A stretch of DNA of 64,000 bases from CBDCRK01 sp965220955 (GTDB lineage Bacteria > Desulfobacterota > Binatia > Bin18 > CBDCRK01): contig CBDCRK010000030.1 of assembly GCA_965220955.1 (NCBI GenBank), positions 124,001-188,000 on the forward strand. The letters run 5' to 3'. Under the pieces are notes generated by a model. It ran no database searches, was not told the origin of the DNA, and saw only the letters and a list, made by a program, of their open reading frames with translations. Of this stretch, positions 33,904-42,817 are shown one piece after another. Made by a program: the position numbers and the translations under genes. The number at the start of each line of letters is the position of its first letter. The stretch's first letter is position 1.

Positions 33904-35568
33904 GTGAAGGTTCAGACGGGTCTGGTACAGGATCTGGTGGGCATTGCCAATCAAGAAGAAACCCTGTTGACCATTGACAATCTGTCGGTGCATTTTCGCA
34001 CCTCGGGCGGGGAAGTCGAAGCAGTCCGCCATGCTTCCCTGCGCATTCATAAGGGTGAAACGGTTGCGTTGGTGGGTGAGAGTGGTTCGGGAAAATCCGT
34101 CACAGCCCTATCCATTCTACAGCTTTTGCCCTATCCAACTGCCTACCATCCGCAAGGCCATATCCGCTTCCGTGGGCAGGAACTCTTAGGCGCCGGCGAA
34201 GAGAGGCTGCGCCATATCCGTGGCAATCAGATCAGCATGATCTTTCAAGAGCCCATGACCTCGCTCAATCCCTTGCACAAGGTCGAAAAACAGATCAATG
34301 AGACCCTCTTTTTGCACAAGGGCATGAGCGAATCGCAGGCGCGCGCCAGGACCCTTGAGTTACTGGACCTGGTGCGCATCCATCCTCCCGAGCAACGGCT
34401 CAACTCGTATCCACACCAGCTCTCCGGCGGTCAGCGCCAGCGCGTTATGATTGCCATGGCTCTGGCCAATGAGCCGGACCTGCTCATTGCTGACGAGCCC
34501 ACCACGGCCTTAGATGTAACCATTCAGGCGCAGATCCTCAAATTGCTCAAGGAGTTGCAGCAGCGCTTTGATATGGCCATGCTGCTGATTACCCATGATC
34601 TGGGTATTGTGCGCAAAATCGCCGATCGGGTTTATGTTATGACTAACGGAGACCTGGTGGAATCGGGACCCGTACAGCAGATCTTTGCCGCCCCTCAACA
34701 CCCCTACACCCAGCGTCTGCTGGCCGCTGAACCTCAGGGTGAGCCAGTGAAAGCGGCCAGGGATGCCCCCGTTGTTATGAGCGGCCAGGACATTAAGGTC
34801 TGGTTCCCGATCAAAGCCGGGATGTTACAACGCACGGTGGACTATATCAAAGCCTGCGATGGCGTTAGTGTGACGGTGCGCGAAGGACACACGGTGGGCG
34901 TTGTGGGTGAGAGTGGCTCCGGCAAAACTACCTTGGGATTAGCGCTGTTACGGCTGGAAAAAAGCCGTGGCTCGATTCGCTTTCAAGACCGGGGTCTCCA
35001 GGAGCTGCGGGCAAAAACGCTGCGTCCTTTGCGACGCGAAATGCAGATTGTGTTTCAGGACCCTTTTGGCAGCCTGAGCCCGCGCATGTCAATACGGCAG
35101 ATTATCGAGGAAGGCTTAAAAGTACATGATCTTGGCGGCACGCCGCAACAGCGCGAGGCCTTGATACTTCAGGCGTTAGAAGAGGTCGGCCTTGACCCCA
35201 ACAGCTGCGATCGCTATCCGCATGAGTTCTCCGGCGGTCAACGTCAGCGCATTGCCATTGCCCGGGTCATGGTTCTGAAACCGCGTCTTGTGGTACTGGA
35301 TGAGCCGACCTCGGCGCTGGACAGGTCCACACAGGCACAAATGGTTGATTTGCTACGCGACTTGCAAGCTAAGCATAAGCTGGCCTATTTGTTTATTAGC
35401 CACGATCTCAAAGTTGTGCGGGCGCTCAGCGACGACATCATTGTTATGCGCCAGGGCCAGGTCGTTGAGCAAGGTCCAGCAGAGCAGATTTTTAACCACC
35501 CGCAAGAACCCTATACCAAAGCGCTGATGGCGGCTGCGTTTGCGCTGGAAGCCGAAGAAGTGGCTTAG
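33904..35568 (+). CDS. YejF-like fused double ATPase of the importer
   Basis: Two ABC ATPase domains in one chain power the importer. Walker A motifs are GESGSGKS (about residue 59) and GESGSGKTT (about 337); LSGGQRQR (about 175) and FSGGQRQR (about 443) are the signature motifs; DEPTTALD and DEPTSALD follow. The 554-residue length fits YejF. I chose the GTG at 33904, after the permease stop; the frame is open back to 33829, but that would overlap the permease by 50 bases. The start site is weak, so translation may depend on coupling. Confidence 0.9.
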   Translation: MKVQTGLVQDLVGIANQEETLLTIDNLSVHFRTSGGEVEAVRHASLRIHKGETVALVGESGSGKSVTALSILQLLPYPTAYHPQGHIRFRGQELLGAGEERLRHIRGNQISMIFQEPMTSLNPLHKVEKQINETLFLHKGMSESQARARTLELLDLVRIHPPEQRLNSYPHQLSGGQRQRVMIAMALANEPDLLIADEPTTALDVTIQAQILKLLKELQQRFDMAMLLITHDLGIVRKIADRVYVMTNGDLVESGPVQQIFAAPQHPYTQRLLAAEPQGEPVKAARDAPVVMSGQDIKVWFPIKAGMLQRTVDYIKACDGVSVTVREGHTVGVVGESGSGKTTLGLALLRLEKSRGSIRFQDRGLQELRAKTLRPLRREMQIVFQDPFGSLSPRMSIRQIIEEGLKVHDLGGTPQQREALILQALEEVGLDPNSCDRYPHEFSGGQRQRIAIARVMVLKPRLVVLDEPTSALDRSTQAQMVDLLRDLQAKHKLAYLFISHDLKVVRALSDDIIVMRQGQVVEQGPAEQIFNHPQEPYTKALMAAAFALEAEEVA

Positions 35569-35733
35569 GGGGGGCAACTATTTTGACCTTACAAGTAGTC
35601 GATGCTCGCCGGCACCGCTTGAAGGTTAACCGGTTGGAGCGTATAAGGGACTGCGTGCAGTCGTGAACGATGGGTCACAAAAGAGTGGCTCACAAAAGAC
35701 AATGATAGTCAGCATCATAACCGAGAGATATGT

Positions 35734-36666
35734 ATGTGTGGAATTGTAGGCTTTCTTGATAAAAGTGGCAATGAACAAGCGCCGGTGGGCCAGGTGTTTC
35801 TTAAGATGCTTAGCGCTCTGGGTCGCCGGGGTCCGGATTCCGCTGGAGTTGCGCTCTATGGCGACCGTGGCGGTGGCAGGCTTATCCTGCAGGTGAAACT
35901 GGGGGAGCAGGAGCTTTTCGCGGGTGAGGTTTCACAGGTTAACGAGAGAGTAAAGAAAATGGCTCCAGTAGTGGAGGCCTCAGTGACGGGAGGGTACCTC
36001 CGTTTAGTTGTGGACTACCGGGGCGATCCGATCATCCTTGAGAAAGCCGTTGAAGCGGCAGGAGAGAACATTGAGGTTGTGAGTATGGGGAGGAGGCTGG
36101 AGGTGGTTAAACAGGTAGGCTCCCCGGAGAACTTGGAGCGGACTTACGGCATCTCCTCCTTTGTTGGGACCCACGGAATTGGTCACACGCGGATGTCCAC
36201 CGAGAGCCGGGTGGACCTCAGCCATTCCCAGCCTTTCTGGGCCCATGGCCTGCCTGACGTGGCGGTTGTGCATAACGGTCACATTACCAATTATCATAAA
36301 CTGCGACGCCACTATGAGCAGCAGGGACATCGTTTCTACACCGAGAACGACTCGGAGATTATTGGCCTCTATCTGGCAAACCAGATGTCCAATGGGGCGA
36401 GTTTTACCGAGGCCCTGCAGACCTCACTGCGCGACTTCGATGGCTCCTTCTGCTACCTGGCATCCACTGCTGACAGCCTTGGCTTTGTCAAAGACCCCTT
36501 TGCCTTCAAACCGCTTGTGGTTGTGGAAACGGGCTCCTATGTGGCTATGGCCACAGAAGAGATAGCCTTACAGACAGCCCTGGGGGGTGATTTTTCGGTT
36601 TGGGAGCCAGCCGTGAATCAAGTGCGGACATGGCAGGTAGAGAGACAACCTACTGCCGTAAGCTGA
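35734..36666 (+). CDS. Class II glutamine amidotransferase subunit (GlxB / MgsA-like)
   Basis: Splits glutamine to glutamate and ammonia through N-terminal Cys2 (MCGIVGF). The 310 residues carry the class II pattern GRRGPDSAGVA (about 30-40), THGIGHTRMSTES (about 146-158) and AVVHNGHITNY (about 178-188). In the N-methylglutamate pathway this fold is the first subunit of N-methylglutamate synthase; in rhizobia it is GlxB. It is the first of three genes that together equal a split glutamate synthase. Start and Cys2 agree exactly. Confidence 0.88.
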   Translation: MCGIVGFLDKSGNEQAPVGQVFLKMLSALGRRGPDSAGVALYGDRGGGRLILQVKLGEQELFAGEVSQVNERVKKMAPVVEASVTGGYLRLVVDYRGDPIILEKAVEAAGENIEVVSMGRRLEVVKQVGSPENLERTYGISSFVGTHGIGHTRMSTESRVDLSHSQPFWAHGLPDVAVVHNGHITNYHKLRRHYEQQGHRFYTENDSEIIGLYLANQMSNGASFTEALQTSLRDFDGSFCYLASTADSLGFVKDPFAFKPLVVVETGSYVAMATEEIALQTALGGDFSVWEPAVNQVRTWQVERQPTAVS

Positions 36667-36686
36667 TACTGTATAAGGAATACAAT

Positions 36687-37376
36687 GTGAGAGAGGTCGA
36701 GTGCACGGGAAAGACTACGCGGAAGATCAATCAAGAGATTGGTCAGTTTATCAGAGAGGGAGAGAAAGAGATTGTTGTCCTACATCCGCAGGCGCGCCAC
36801 AATCTTGGGGTTGCCGTTCTGCAGCCGGTCAAACTTGTCTTTACCGGAAGTGTTGGCTACTACTGCGCTGGCATGATCGACGGACCCCAGGTGGAGATAC
36901 AGGGCAGCGCTGGATGGGGAGTAGGGGAAGGGATGATGTCCGGCACGGTGATTGTCGGGCGGAACGCCGGAAATAGTGCGGCTGCCTCTATACGAGGTGG
37001 TACATTGGTGGTCCGGGGCAGTACGGGCGCCCGAGCCGGAATTGCTATGAAGGGCGGCACCCTTATCATCCAAGGAAACTGTGGTTACATGACCGGTTTT
37101 ATGATGCAAAAAGGGACAATTATTGTCTGCGGAGACGCTGGGGAGGCCCTGGGCGACTCCATGTATGAGGGCCATATTTTTGTTGGTGGGAGCATTGCTG
37201 ACCTAGGTAACGATGCGGTTAGGCAAGAGCTAACACCTGAGGATCACGAGTTCCTGGCCTCCACACTCGCTCGGTATGATGTGACAAGCGCATCCTCTTT
37301 TAAAAAGATTGTTGCTGGCCGGCGGCTATGGAGGTTCGATAAGAAGGAACTTGAGATATGGAGAGAGGCACTGTGA
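36687..37376 (+). CDS. GXGXG-motif subunit (GlxC / MgsB-like)
   Basis: Equivalent of the C-terminal beta-helix of glutamate synthase, linking amidotransferase and synthase subunits. The 229 residues contain successive Gly turns (GSAGWGVGEGM, GRNAGNSAAASI, GSTGARAGIAMKGG, GNCGYMTGF, GDAGEALGDSMYEG). GTG 36687 lies eight bases after TAAGGA; an ATG at 36630 would overlap the preceding gene by about 37 bases. The 3' end overlaps the next gene by 19 bases, a sign of coupled translation. The pathway role is inferred from the gene set. Confidence 0.85.
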   Translation: MREVECTGKTTRKINQEIGQFIREGEKEIVVLHPQARHNLGVAVLQPVKLVFTGSVGYYCAGMIDGPQVEIQGSAGWGVGEGMMSGTVIVGRNAGNSAAASIRGGTLVVRGSTGARAGIAMKGGTLIIQGNCGYMTGFMMQKGTIIVCGDAGEALGDSMYEGHIFVGGSIADLGNDAVRQELTPEDHEFLASTLARYDVTSASSFKKIVAGRRLWRFDKKELEIWREAL

Positions 37377-38716
37377 AAGAGCACACAGTTCTGCAACACA
37401 GCAATATCTGGCGTCCAGAGACTATTGAGGATATCCAGACAAAGGCAGATCTGGGACGCTACCGCATTCGTGGCTTTAGCGCTCTGCGCAGTCGTTCCTT
37501 GCCCTCCTTGGATGACCTGACCTTCATTCCCTGCACGCTCACGCGTGTTCCTCTGGAAGGATACCGGGAAAAGTGCACTACCAGAACCGTCCTGGGAACA
37601 CGTTTTGCCAAGAAGCCTATTGAGCTTGATATTCCGGTTATGATCACTGGTATGAGTTATGGAGCGCTCTCCTATAATGCCAAAGTTGCTCTTGGCCGCG
37701 CTGCTACCAGAATAGGAACCTCCACCACCACGGGCGATGGCGGGATGCTCATGGCGGAGCGAGAAAACTCCCGGGTCCTGATTTACGAAGTCCTTCCCAG
37801 CCGCTACGGCATGAACGTCCACCATATAAAGATGGCTGATGCTATTGAACTTACTGTGGGGCAGGGGGCCAAGCCGGGAACCGGTGGACTGTTGCTGGAG
37901 TCAAAAGTTTCCGACGAAATCGCCACCATGCGTGATCTACCCCCGGGTGTGGACCAGCGTAGTCCTTGCCGCCATCCGGACTGGCTAGGGCCGGATGACA
38001 TGATCATTAAAATTGAAGAGCTGCGTGAAGCCACGGATTGGCAGGTTCCTATCTTTGTAAAGATGGGGGCCTCTCGGGTGTATGATGATGTGAAATTAGC
38101 GGCCAAGGCTGGCGCGGACGTTGTAGTGGTGGATGGGATGGAAGGAGGAACAGGAGCATCTCCTGATATTTTAATGGACCATACCGGCATTCCCACACTG
38201 GCGGCCGTGTGTGAGGCGCGGGCAGCATTAGAAGACATGAGACTGTACGGAGAGGTCCAGTTGATCATTGCCGGGGGTATCCGCAGCGGTACAGATGCTG
38301 CCAAGGCTATGGCTCTGGGGGCCGACGCCATCTACATAGGCACTGCTGCCCTTATTGCCCTGAACTGCAACAAGCCCATTTATGTCCAGGACTATCACCA
38401 ATTGGGCACGGAACCTTACGCCTGTCACCACTGCCACACGGGGCGTTGCCCAGTGGGTATCACCACCCAGGATCCTGAGCTGATGAAGCGGTTGGACATT
38501 GACCAGGGAGCGGAGCGAGTGGTTAACTTTCTCCAGTCTATGACTCTGGAGATTCAGATGCTCGCACGTGCCTGTGGCAAGTCCGATGTGCATGACCTGG
38601 AGCCAGAAGACCTACGGGCTCTCACATTGGAGGCATCAATGATTGCCGGTATCCCGCTTGTGGGCACCAATGCTGTTTTCGCTGGTGGTCCGGGGTGGAA
38701 AAGGACCAGCGGTTAA
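37358..38716 (+). CDS. FMN-binding glutamate-synthase-type subunit (GlxD / MgsC-like)
   Basis: Synthase subunit that would join an amine (methylamine or ammonia) to 2-oxoglutarate, giving N-methylglutamate or glutamate. The 452 residues have the FMN barrel features MITGMSYGALSYNAK (about 95-109), GEGGM-like TTTGDGGML, GQGAKPGTGG (about 167-176), EGGTGASPD and IIAGGIRSGTDAAKA (about 305-319). The Fe-S ligands are Cys356, Cys359 and Cys364 in CHHCHTGRC. Together with the two genes upstream it forms a complete three-subunit enzyme. Confidence 0.88.
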   Translation: MERGTVKEHTVLQHSNIWRPETIEDIQTKADLGRYRIRGFSALRSRSLPSLDDLTFIPCTLTRVPLEGYREKCTTRTVLGTRFAKKPIELDIPVMITGMSYGALSYNAKVALGRAATRIGTSTTTGDGGMLMAERENSRVLIYEVLPSRYGMNVHHIKMADAIELTVGQGAKPGTGGLLLESKVSDEIATMRDLPPGVDQRSPCRHPDWLGPDDMIIKIEELREATDWQVPIFVKMGASRVYDDVKLAAKAGADVVVVDGMEGGTGASPDILMDHTGIPTLAAVCEARAALEDMRLYGEVQLIIAGGIRSGTDAAKAMALGADAIYIGTAALIALNCNKPIYVQDYHQLGTEPYACHHCHTGRCPVGITTQDPELMKRLDIDQGAERVVNFLQSMTLEIQMLARACGKSDVHDLEPEDLRALTLEASMIAGIPLVGTNAVFAGGPGWKRTSG

Positions 38717-38734
38717 TCCACGCTTTCGTAAATA

Positions 38735-39052
38735 TTATGACGTATCCTGCTCTCCCACCGCTTCATCAACAGCTTTCTCAAGAAGGAGGGCTGCTGCTTG
38801 CATCGGGGTCACATTGGTCCGTTTAGCCAACTTTTCCAGGCGCCGAAGCGTTCGCGGAGACAGACGCACAAGCCGCTTTTCCGTCCAAGAGGGATCTGTA
38901 GGTCGACCTCCACTCTTGGGGACGCGGAACCGAGCCGTGACCTCGGCAGCAAGCTGTAGGGCTCCGAAATAGCCCCCCTTGGCCGAGATCATTCCCTGGC
39001 GTTGAGCCCCCAATCCTTTAGCAATCTGATCCATGTTCAAGTTTGTTGCCAC
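38735..39052 (-). CDS. Small RHH-like DNA-binding protein, possible orphan antitoxin
   Basis: A 105-residue protein; the first 40 residues include MDQIAKGLGAQRQGMISAKGGYFGA and the C-terminal half (RLVRLSPRTLRRLEKLAKRTN...MQAAALLLEKAV) looks like a ribbon-helix-helix domain. It starts with GTG 39052 behind GAGGAATAGGCC. A perfect 16-bp palindrome lies 47 bases upstream and is a natural operator for such a dimer, suggesting autoregulation. No toxin is adjacent. It splits the synthase genes from the sarcosine-oxidase-like genes on the opposite strand, so it may also regulate them. Confidence 0.6.
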   Translation of the reverse strand: MATNLNMDQIAKGLGAQRQGMISAKGGYFGALQLAAEVTARFRVPKSGGRPTDPSWTEKRLVRLSPRTLRRLEKLAKRTNVTPMQAAALLLEKAVDEAVGEQDTS

Positions 39053-39351
39053 GGCCTATTCCTCCCTGACCCTCAGAAGGCAGCATTGTTACACCTCTCG
39101 ATCTATATAGATCGTAATAGATTGTACCCCTGGGGCAGTCAAGAAGCGGAGGGTGCGTGCAGTCTCCTCCAGGCCAGCTGAGAAGCGGAATGAGAGTGGC
39201 CTATGGCTGAGATCTTTTGCTTCTTGTTCGGAGAGGAAAAAGGCAGTAAAAGGGCAAGAGAGTAAGCCGAAGCAGGAGAAAGGGTCGTTCAGGACTTTTG
39301 ATGAAGTGCTAGACTAGGTCCGGGAGCTGCTTTAGGGGGAGGGTTGTGTTT
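39053..39351. other. Spacer between the synthase and dehydrogenase gene sets
   Basis: About 300 bases. It holds the 16-bp palindrome (39099-39114) near the divergent start of the small RHH-like gene. At 39230-39300 a stop-interrupted frame (KKAVKGQESKPKQ, then FDEVLD*VREL) looks like a degraded short helical protein. AGGGGGAGGG at 39333-39342 is the ribosome binding site of the delta-like gene. No other structure was seen. Confidence 0.45.
39099..39114. promoter_or_regulatory. Perfect 16-bp palindrome, candidate operator
   Basis: CGATCTATATAGATCG is a perfect palindrome of 16 bases, 47 bases upstream of the GTG start of the minus-strand RHH-like gene and 238 bases ahead of the plus-strand dehydrogenase set. 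Such a site would suit a dimeric repressor. The nearby AATAGATTGTACC stretch could be part of the promoter, but I cannot fix it. Confidence 0.5.
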
Positions 39352-39621
39352 ATGTCGTTTCTGCTGTGCTGCCCCAATTGCGGGGAAAGGAATGTCTACG
39401 AATTTCGCTTTGGCGGAGAGTTTCACCACAGACCAACGCAAGCCGCCTCCCTGCACGAGTGGGCAGATTATGTCTATGTGCGTAGGAACGAGGCTGGTGT
39501 GCAGAAAGAGTGGTGGTATCATCAGCTAGGTTGTGGTAGCTGGTTCTTTGCCGTTCGTGATACCACAACCAACACGGTGCAGGAGACCTTTAGGGTAGGG
39601 GAGGATCAGAGGGGGTCATGA
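39352..39621 (+). CDS. Sarcosine-oxidase delta-like subunit (SoxD / MgdB-like)
   Basis: Small zinc-binding structural subunit of the heterotetrameric sarcosine-oxidase family. The 89 residues supply the four zinc ligands: Cys7 and Cys10 in CPNCG, His57 and Cys61 in YHQLGC. The YEFRFGGEF strand is typical. ATG 39352 follows AGGGGGAGGG at 8-10 bases; the GTG at 39346 is too close. In N-methylglutamate dehydrogenase the same fold is MgdB. It is the first gene of the D-A-G-B set. Confidence 0.85.
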   Translation: MSFLLCCPNCGERNVYEFRFGGEFHHRPTQAASLHEWADYVYVRRNEAGVQKEWWYHQLGCGSWFFAVRDTTTNTVQETFRVGEDQRGS

Positions 39622-39733
39622 GTGGGTAAAAAGGAATCCCTCTAAAATAACCAGATTCCGTTCGCCGGGGCGGCCCCCCGCCTGAGCTTGTTGCAGGGGT
39701 TATTATCTAGACTAAAGCCAGAAGAGTCTTTTT

Positions 39734-42667
39734 ATGAACAACAGCAGACTTCCATCTCACCCCACACAAGAGATAAACGCTACACAGACAGTGACTTTTT
39801 CTTTTGCTGGTAGGGAGATCGTTGCCCAGGCGGGCGACACTATTGCTGCGGCCCTGTACTCGGCTGGCGTGCGCATTTTTAGCCGCAGCTTCAAGTACCA
39901 CCGCCCGCGGGGACTGCTCTGCGTTTCCGCTAAATGTCCCAACTGTCTGATGAATGTGGATGGTGCTCCCAATGTGCGCACCTGTATTGAGCCTGTCCGC
40001 GAGGGCATGCAGGTACGCCCACAAAATGCCTGGCCTTCTCTAAAGAAGGATATTTTTGCAGTCATAGACAAGTTTGACCGTTTGCTGCCTATTGGCTTCT
40101 ATTACAAAACGTTCATCTGGCCTCGCTTTGTATGGCCGCTGGTTGAACGGGTGCTGCGCCGTATTGCGGGCTTGGGCAAGGTTAACCCCCAGGCTCAACC
40201 AAAGGGAGGCTATGACCATCAATACCAACACACGGATGTGGCTGTGGTTGGCGGGGGTCCTGCCGGCCTCTGTGCTGCCCGTGAGGCTGGGCGCCTTGGT
40301 GCCCGGGTAACTCTGATTGATGATCAGCCGGCTTTGGGTGGGCATCTACGGGTACAGACAGGGACATACAACAATGTGGGCCGGTATTCTGGATTGCCTG
40401 GATTTGAGATTGCCCGTAGGCTGGCGGAAGAGGTTGAGTCCCTCCCTAGTGTGGAGACCATCCGCCCGGCGACTGTCTTTGGTTGTTATGAAGGAGGGTT
40501 GCTTGGGGTTATGCAGGGTAAGCGCCTGACTCACCTACGGATGAAGCGCTTGGTGGTGGCTACTGGCTGCCATGAGTATCCTCTGGCCTTCCACAACAAC
40601 GACCTGCCTGGTGTTATGTTAGGAAGCGGTGTGCAGCGGCTTCTCTATCTGTATCGGGTCAAACCGGGAAATTGCGCGCTAGTGGTAACAAACAACGATT
40701 TTGGGTTTACTGTTGCCTGTGACCTTTTAGCCGCCGGTGTTAAGGTAGCCGCTGTGGTTGATGCCCGAGCCTCATTTTCTGAACACAGTGACCATGCACG
40801 GATATTAGCGCAGAAATTAAAAGCGGCAGGAGTACCTCTTTTGGCTTCGCACATCATAAGAGAAGCGCGGGGACGAAAACATGTCACCGGGGCAATCGTT
40901 GCTCCTCTTAATACTCAGAACGGCGTAGGCCAGTATTTCCCTTGTGACCTAATTTGTCTCTCGACCGGGTTTGTTCCGCAAGGAGCCCTGCTCTCACAAA
41001 GTGGCTGTCAATTGGCATATGATGCTATCCTCGGCAAACCTGTTCCCCACAAGATGGCCGCCAACGTTTTTGCTGCTGGCGATGTATCTGGCGTGCATCA
41101 CCTCCCGGCTATCTTTTTGCAGGGTCAAATTGCCGGTATCCAGGCGGCGATGAGTCTGGACCTTCCTAAGACAGAGGCTGATTGTGACCGTTGCTCAAGC
41201 TACCAGCAGGAATTGGCAAAGATTAAGCGTCAGTACTATCAGCGCCTCCAGACTCGCCCCCTGGTGAGCGTCCCACAGAATGGGAAAAAGAAATTCGTAT
41301 GTCTCTGTGAAGATGTCACTGAGAAAGACCTTCACCACGGTGTTGCTGAGGGCTTTGACGAGATTGAGACCCTGAAGCGCTATAGCACCATCTCCATGGG
41401 ACCCTGCCAGGGCAAGATGTGTGCTATGGTGTCTGCCGCCCTCTGTGCCAGTGAGACAGGCCGGAGCATTGAGGAGACTGGCACGACTACAGCACGCCCC
41501 CCCCTCCAGCCGATATCCCTGGGTGTGCTGGCGGGCCGCCAGTACCATCCGATAAAACTGACCCCCCTGCACCACAAGCATATGGCGCTGGGCGCAAAAA
41601 TGATGGACATGGGTGAGTGGAAAAGGCCGTATACCTATACCTCCCCTGCGGAAGAGCACCGTGCCGTGCGTGAGCGCGTGGGTTTGATTGATGTGAGCAC
41701 CTTGGGAAAATTGGAGGTTAAGGGCAGAGACGCCGCCCAGCTTCTGGACAGGGTTTATACCCACATTTTTTCCACCCTCCGGGTAGGACGGGTGCGTTAT
41801 GGGGTGATATGTGATGACAGTGGTGTCATCCTTGATGATGGCACGGTTTCCCGGCTAGCCGATGACCACTTCTTCATTACCACCACAACGGGGAACCTTG
41901 AGTTTGTGGAGCAGTGGCTAAAGTGGTGGGCGGCAGGCGCAGAAATGTGCGTGCATATTACCAACCTCACTTCTGGCTTGGCGGCCATGAACCTGGCTGG
42001 CCCCCAGGCACGTGCAGTGCTGGGTAAGCTGACCGACCGGGATCTTTCCTCTGCAACCTTTCCCTACATGGCCTGTGCCCAGGGTGAGGTAGCGGGTATA
42101 CCCACGCTTCTTATGCGCATTGGCTTTGTTGGTGAAAGCGGCTGGGAGATGCATGTCTCGGCCGAATATGGCGAGTCTATGTGGGATGCCCTGATAGAGG
42201 CCGGGAAAGAATTTGGCCTGGCCCCTTTTGGGGTTGAGGCCCAAAGGATTTTGCGCCTGGAGAAGAAACACCTCATTGTTGGTCAGGACACTGATGCTCT
42301 CTCTAACCCCCTGGAAGCGGACATGGCCTGGGTTGTCAAATTTGACAAGGAAGACTTTATTGGCAAGAAGGCGCTCACATCTGTGCAGGAGCGGGGTCTG
42401 CGTCAGAAGTTGGTGGGCTTCATGATGCGTGACGCCATTGTAGCGGAGGATGGTAGCGCTGTTAGCGCCAATGGCAAACTGGTCGGGCGCGTTGCTAGTT
42501 CGCGCTTTAGTCCTTCCGTGGGCAAGTGTGTTGGCTTAGCCTGGGTGCCAATAGAAATGGCGGCTGATGGTACGTCCCTACAGATTCGCGTGAACGGCAC
42601 AATGGCCATTGCCGATATTGTCGGTGAGCCCTTTTACGACCCGGAGGGAAAGCGTTTGCGGGCCTAA
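39734..42667 (+). CDS. SoxA/MgdC-like large subunit with two [2Fe-2S] cysteine sets
   Basis: Large subunit of 977 residues. An N-terminal ferredoxin-like domain (about 17-105) has Cys63, Cys68, Cys71 and Cys84, the C-x4-C-x2-C...C order of plant-type clusters. An NAD/FAD domain follows (GGGPAGLCAA near 173; TGCHEYP near 279). A second set, Cys523 and Cys525 in CLCEDVT with Cys558 and Cys563 in GPCQGKMC, matches the BFD-type [2Fe-2S] motif. The last 380 residues are GcvT-like and would bind tetrahydrofolate to take a methylene unit. From memory, classical sarcosine oxidase alpha lacks these clusters, so this is probably a dehydrogenase. Gene order D-A-G-B is conserved in kind but not in sequence. 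Confidence 0.9.
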   Translation: MNNSRLPSHPTQEINATQTVTFSFAGREIVAQAGDTIAAALYSAGVRIFSRSFKYHRPRGLLCVSAKCPNCLMNVDGAPNVRTCIEPVREGMQVRPQNAWPSLKKDIFAVIDKFDRLLPIGFYYKTFIWPRFVWPLVERVLRRIAGLGKVNPQAQPKGGYDHQYQHTDVAVVGGGPAGLCAAREAGRLGARVTLIDDQPALGGHLRVQTGTYNNVGRYSGLPGFEIARRLAEEVESLPSVETIRPATVFGCYEGGLLGVMQGKRLTHLRMKRLVVATGCHEYPLAFHNNDLPGVMLGSGVQRLLYLYRVKPGNCALVVTNNDFGFTVACDLLAAGVKVAAVVDARASFSEHSDHARILAQKLKAAGVPLLASHIIREARGRKHVTGAIVAPLNTQNGVGQYFPCDLICLSTGFVPQGALLSQSGCQLAYDAILGKPVPHKMAANVFAAGDVSGVHHLPAIFLQGQIAGIQAAMSLDLPKTEADCDRCSSYQQELAKIKRQYYQRLQTRPLVSVPQNGKKKFVCLCEDVTEKDLHHGVAEGFDEIETLKRYSTISMGPCQGKMCAMVSAALCASETGRSIEETGTTTARPPLQPISLGVLAGRQYHPIKLTPLHHKHMALGAKMMDMGEWKRPYTYTSPAEEHRAVRERVGLIDVSTLGKLEVKGRDAAQLLDRVYTHIFSTLRVGRVRYGVICDDSGVILDDGTVSRLADDHFFITTTTGNLEFVEQWLKWWAAGAEMCVHITNLTSGLAAMNLAGPQARAVLGKLTDRDLSSATFPYMACAQGEVAGIPTLLMRIGFVGESGWEMHVSAEYGESMWDALIEAGKEFGLAPFGVEAQRILRLEKKHLIVGQDTDALSNPLEADMAWVVKFDKEDFIGKKALTSVQERGLRQKLVGFMMRDAIVAEDGSAVSANGKLVGRVASSRFSPSVGKCVGLAWVPIEMAADGTSLQIRVNGTMAIADIVGEPFYDPEGKRLRA

Positions 42668-42695
42668 ATTAGACCACGGAATATTGACACACTCA

Positions 42696-42769
42696 TGTAG
42701 GGGTGATCCTTGTGATCACCCCAGGAGAAATGCCGTGGCAACAGGGCGAATACAAGATTCGCCCCTACA
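42696..42769. repeat. 74-bp inverted-end repeat inside the operon
   Basis: TGTAGGGG at 42696 and CCCCTACA ending at 42769 are inverted ends. Inside, GGGGTGATCCTTGTGATCACCCC and then GGGCGAAT...ATTCGCCC (42744-42764) form two hairpins. The wording is that of a common dispersed repeat of environmental bacteria. It sits between the alpha-like and gamma-like genes, where its hairpins could tune downstream expression. Confidence 0.65.
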
Positions 42770-42817
42770 CAGATGACGAGATCTTTGGTATCAATCTTAC
42801 GTAGTTCGATTTAGCTT

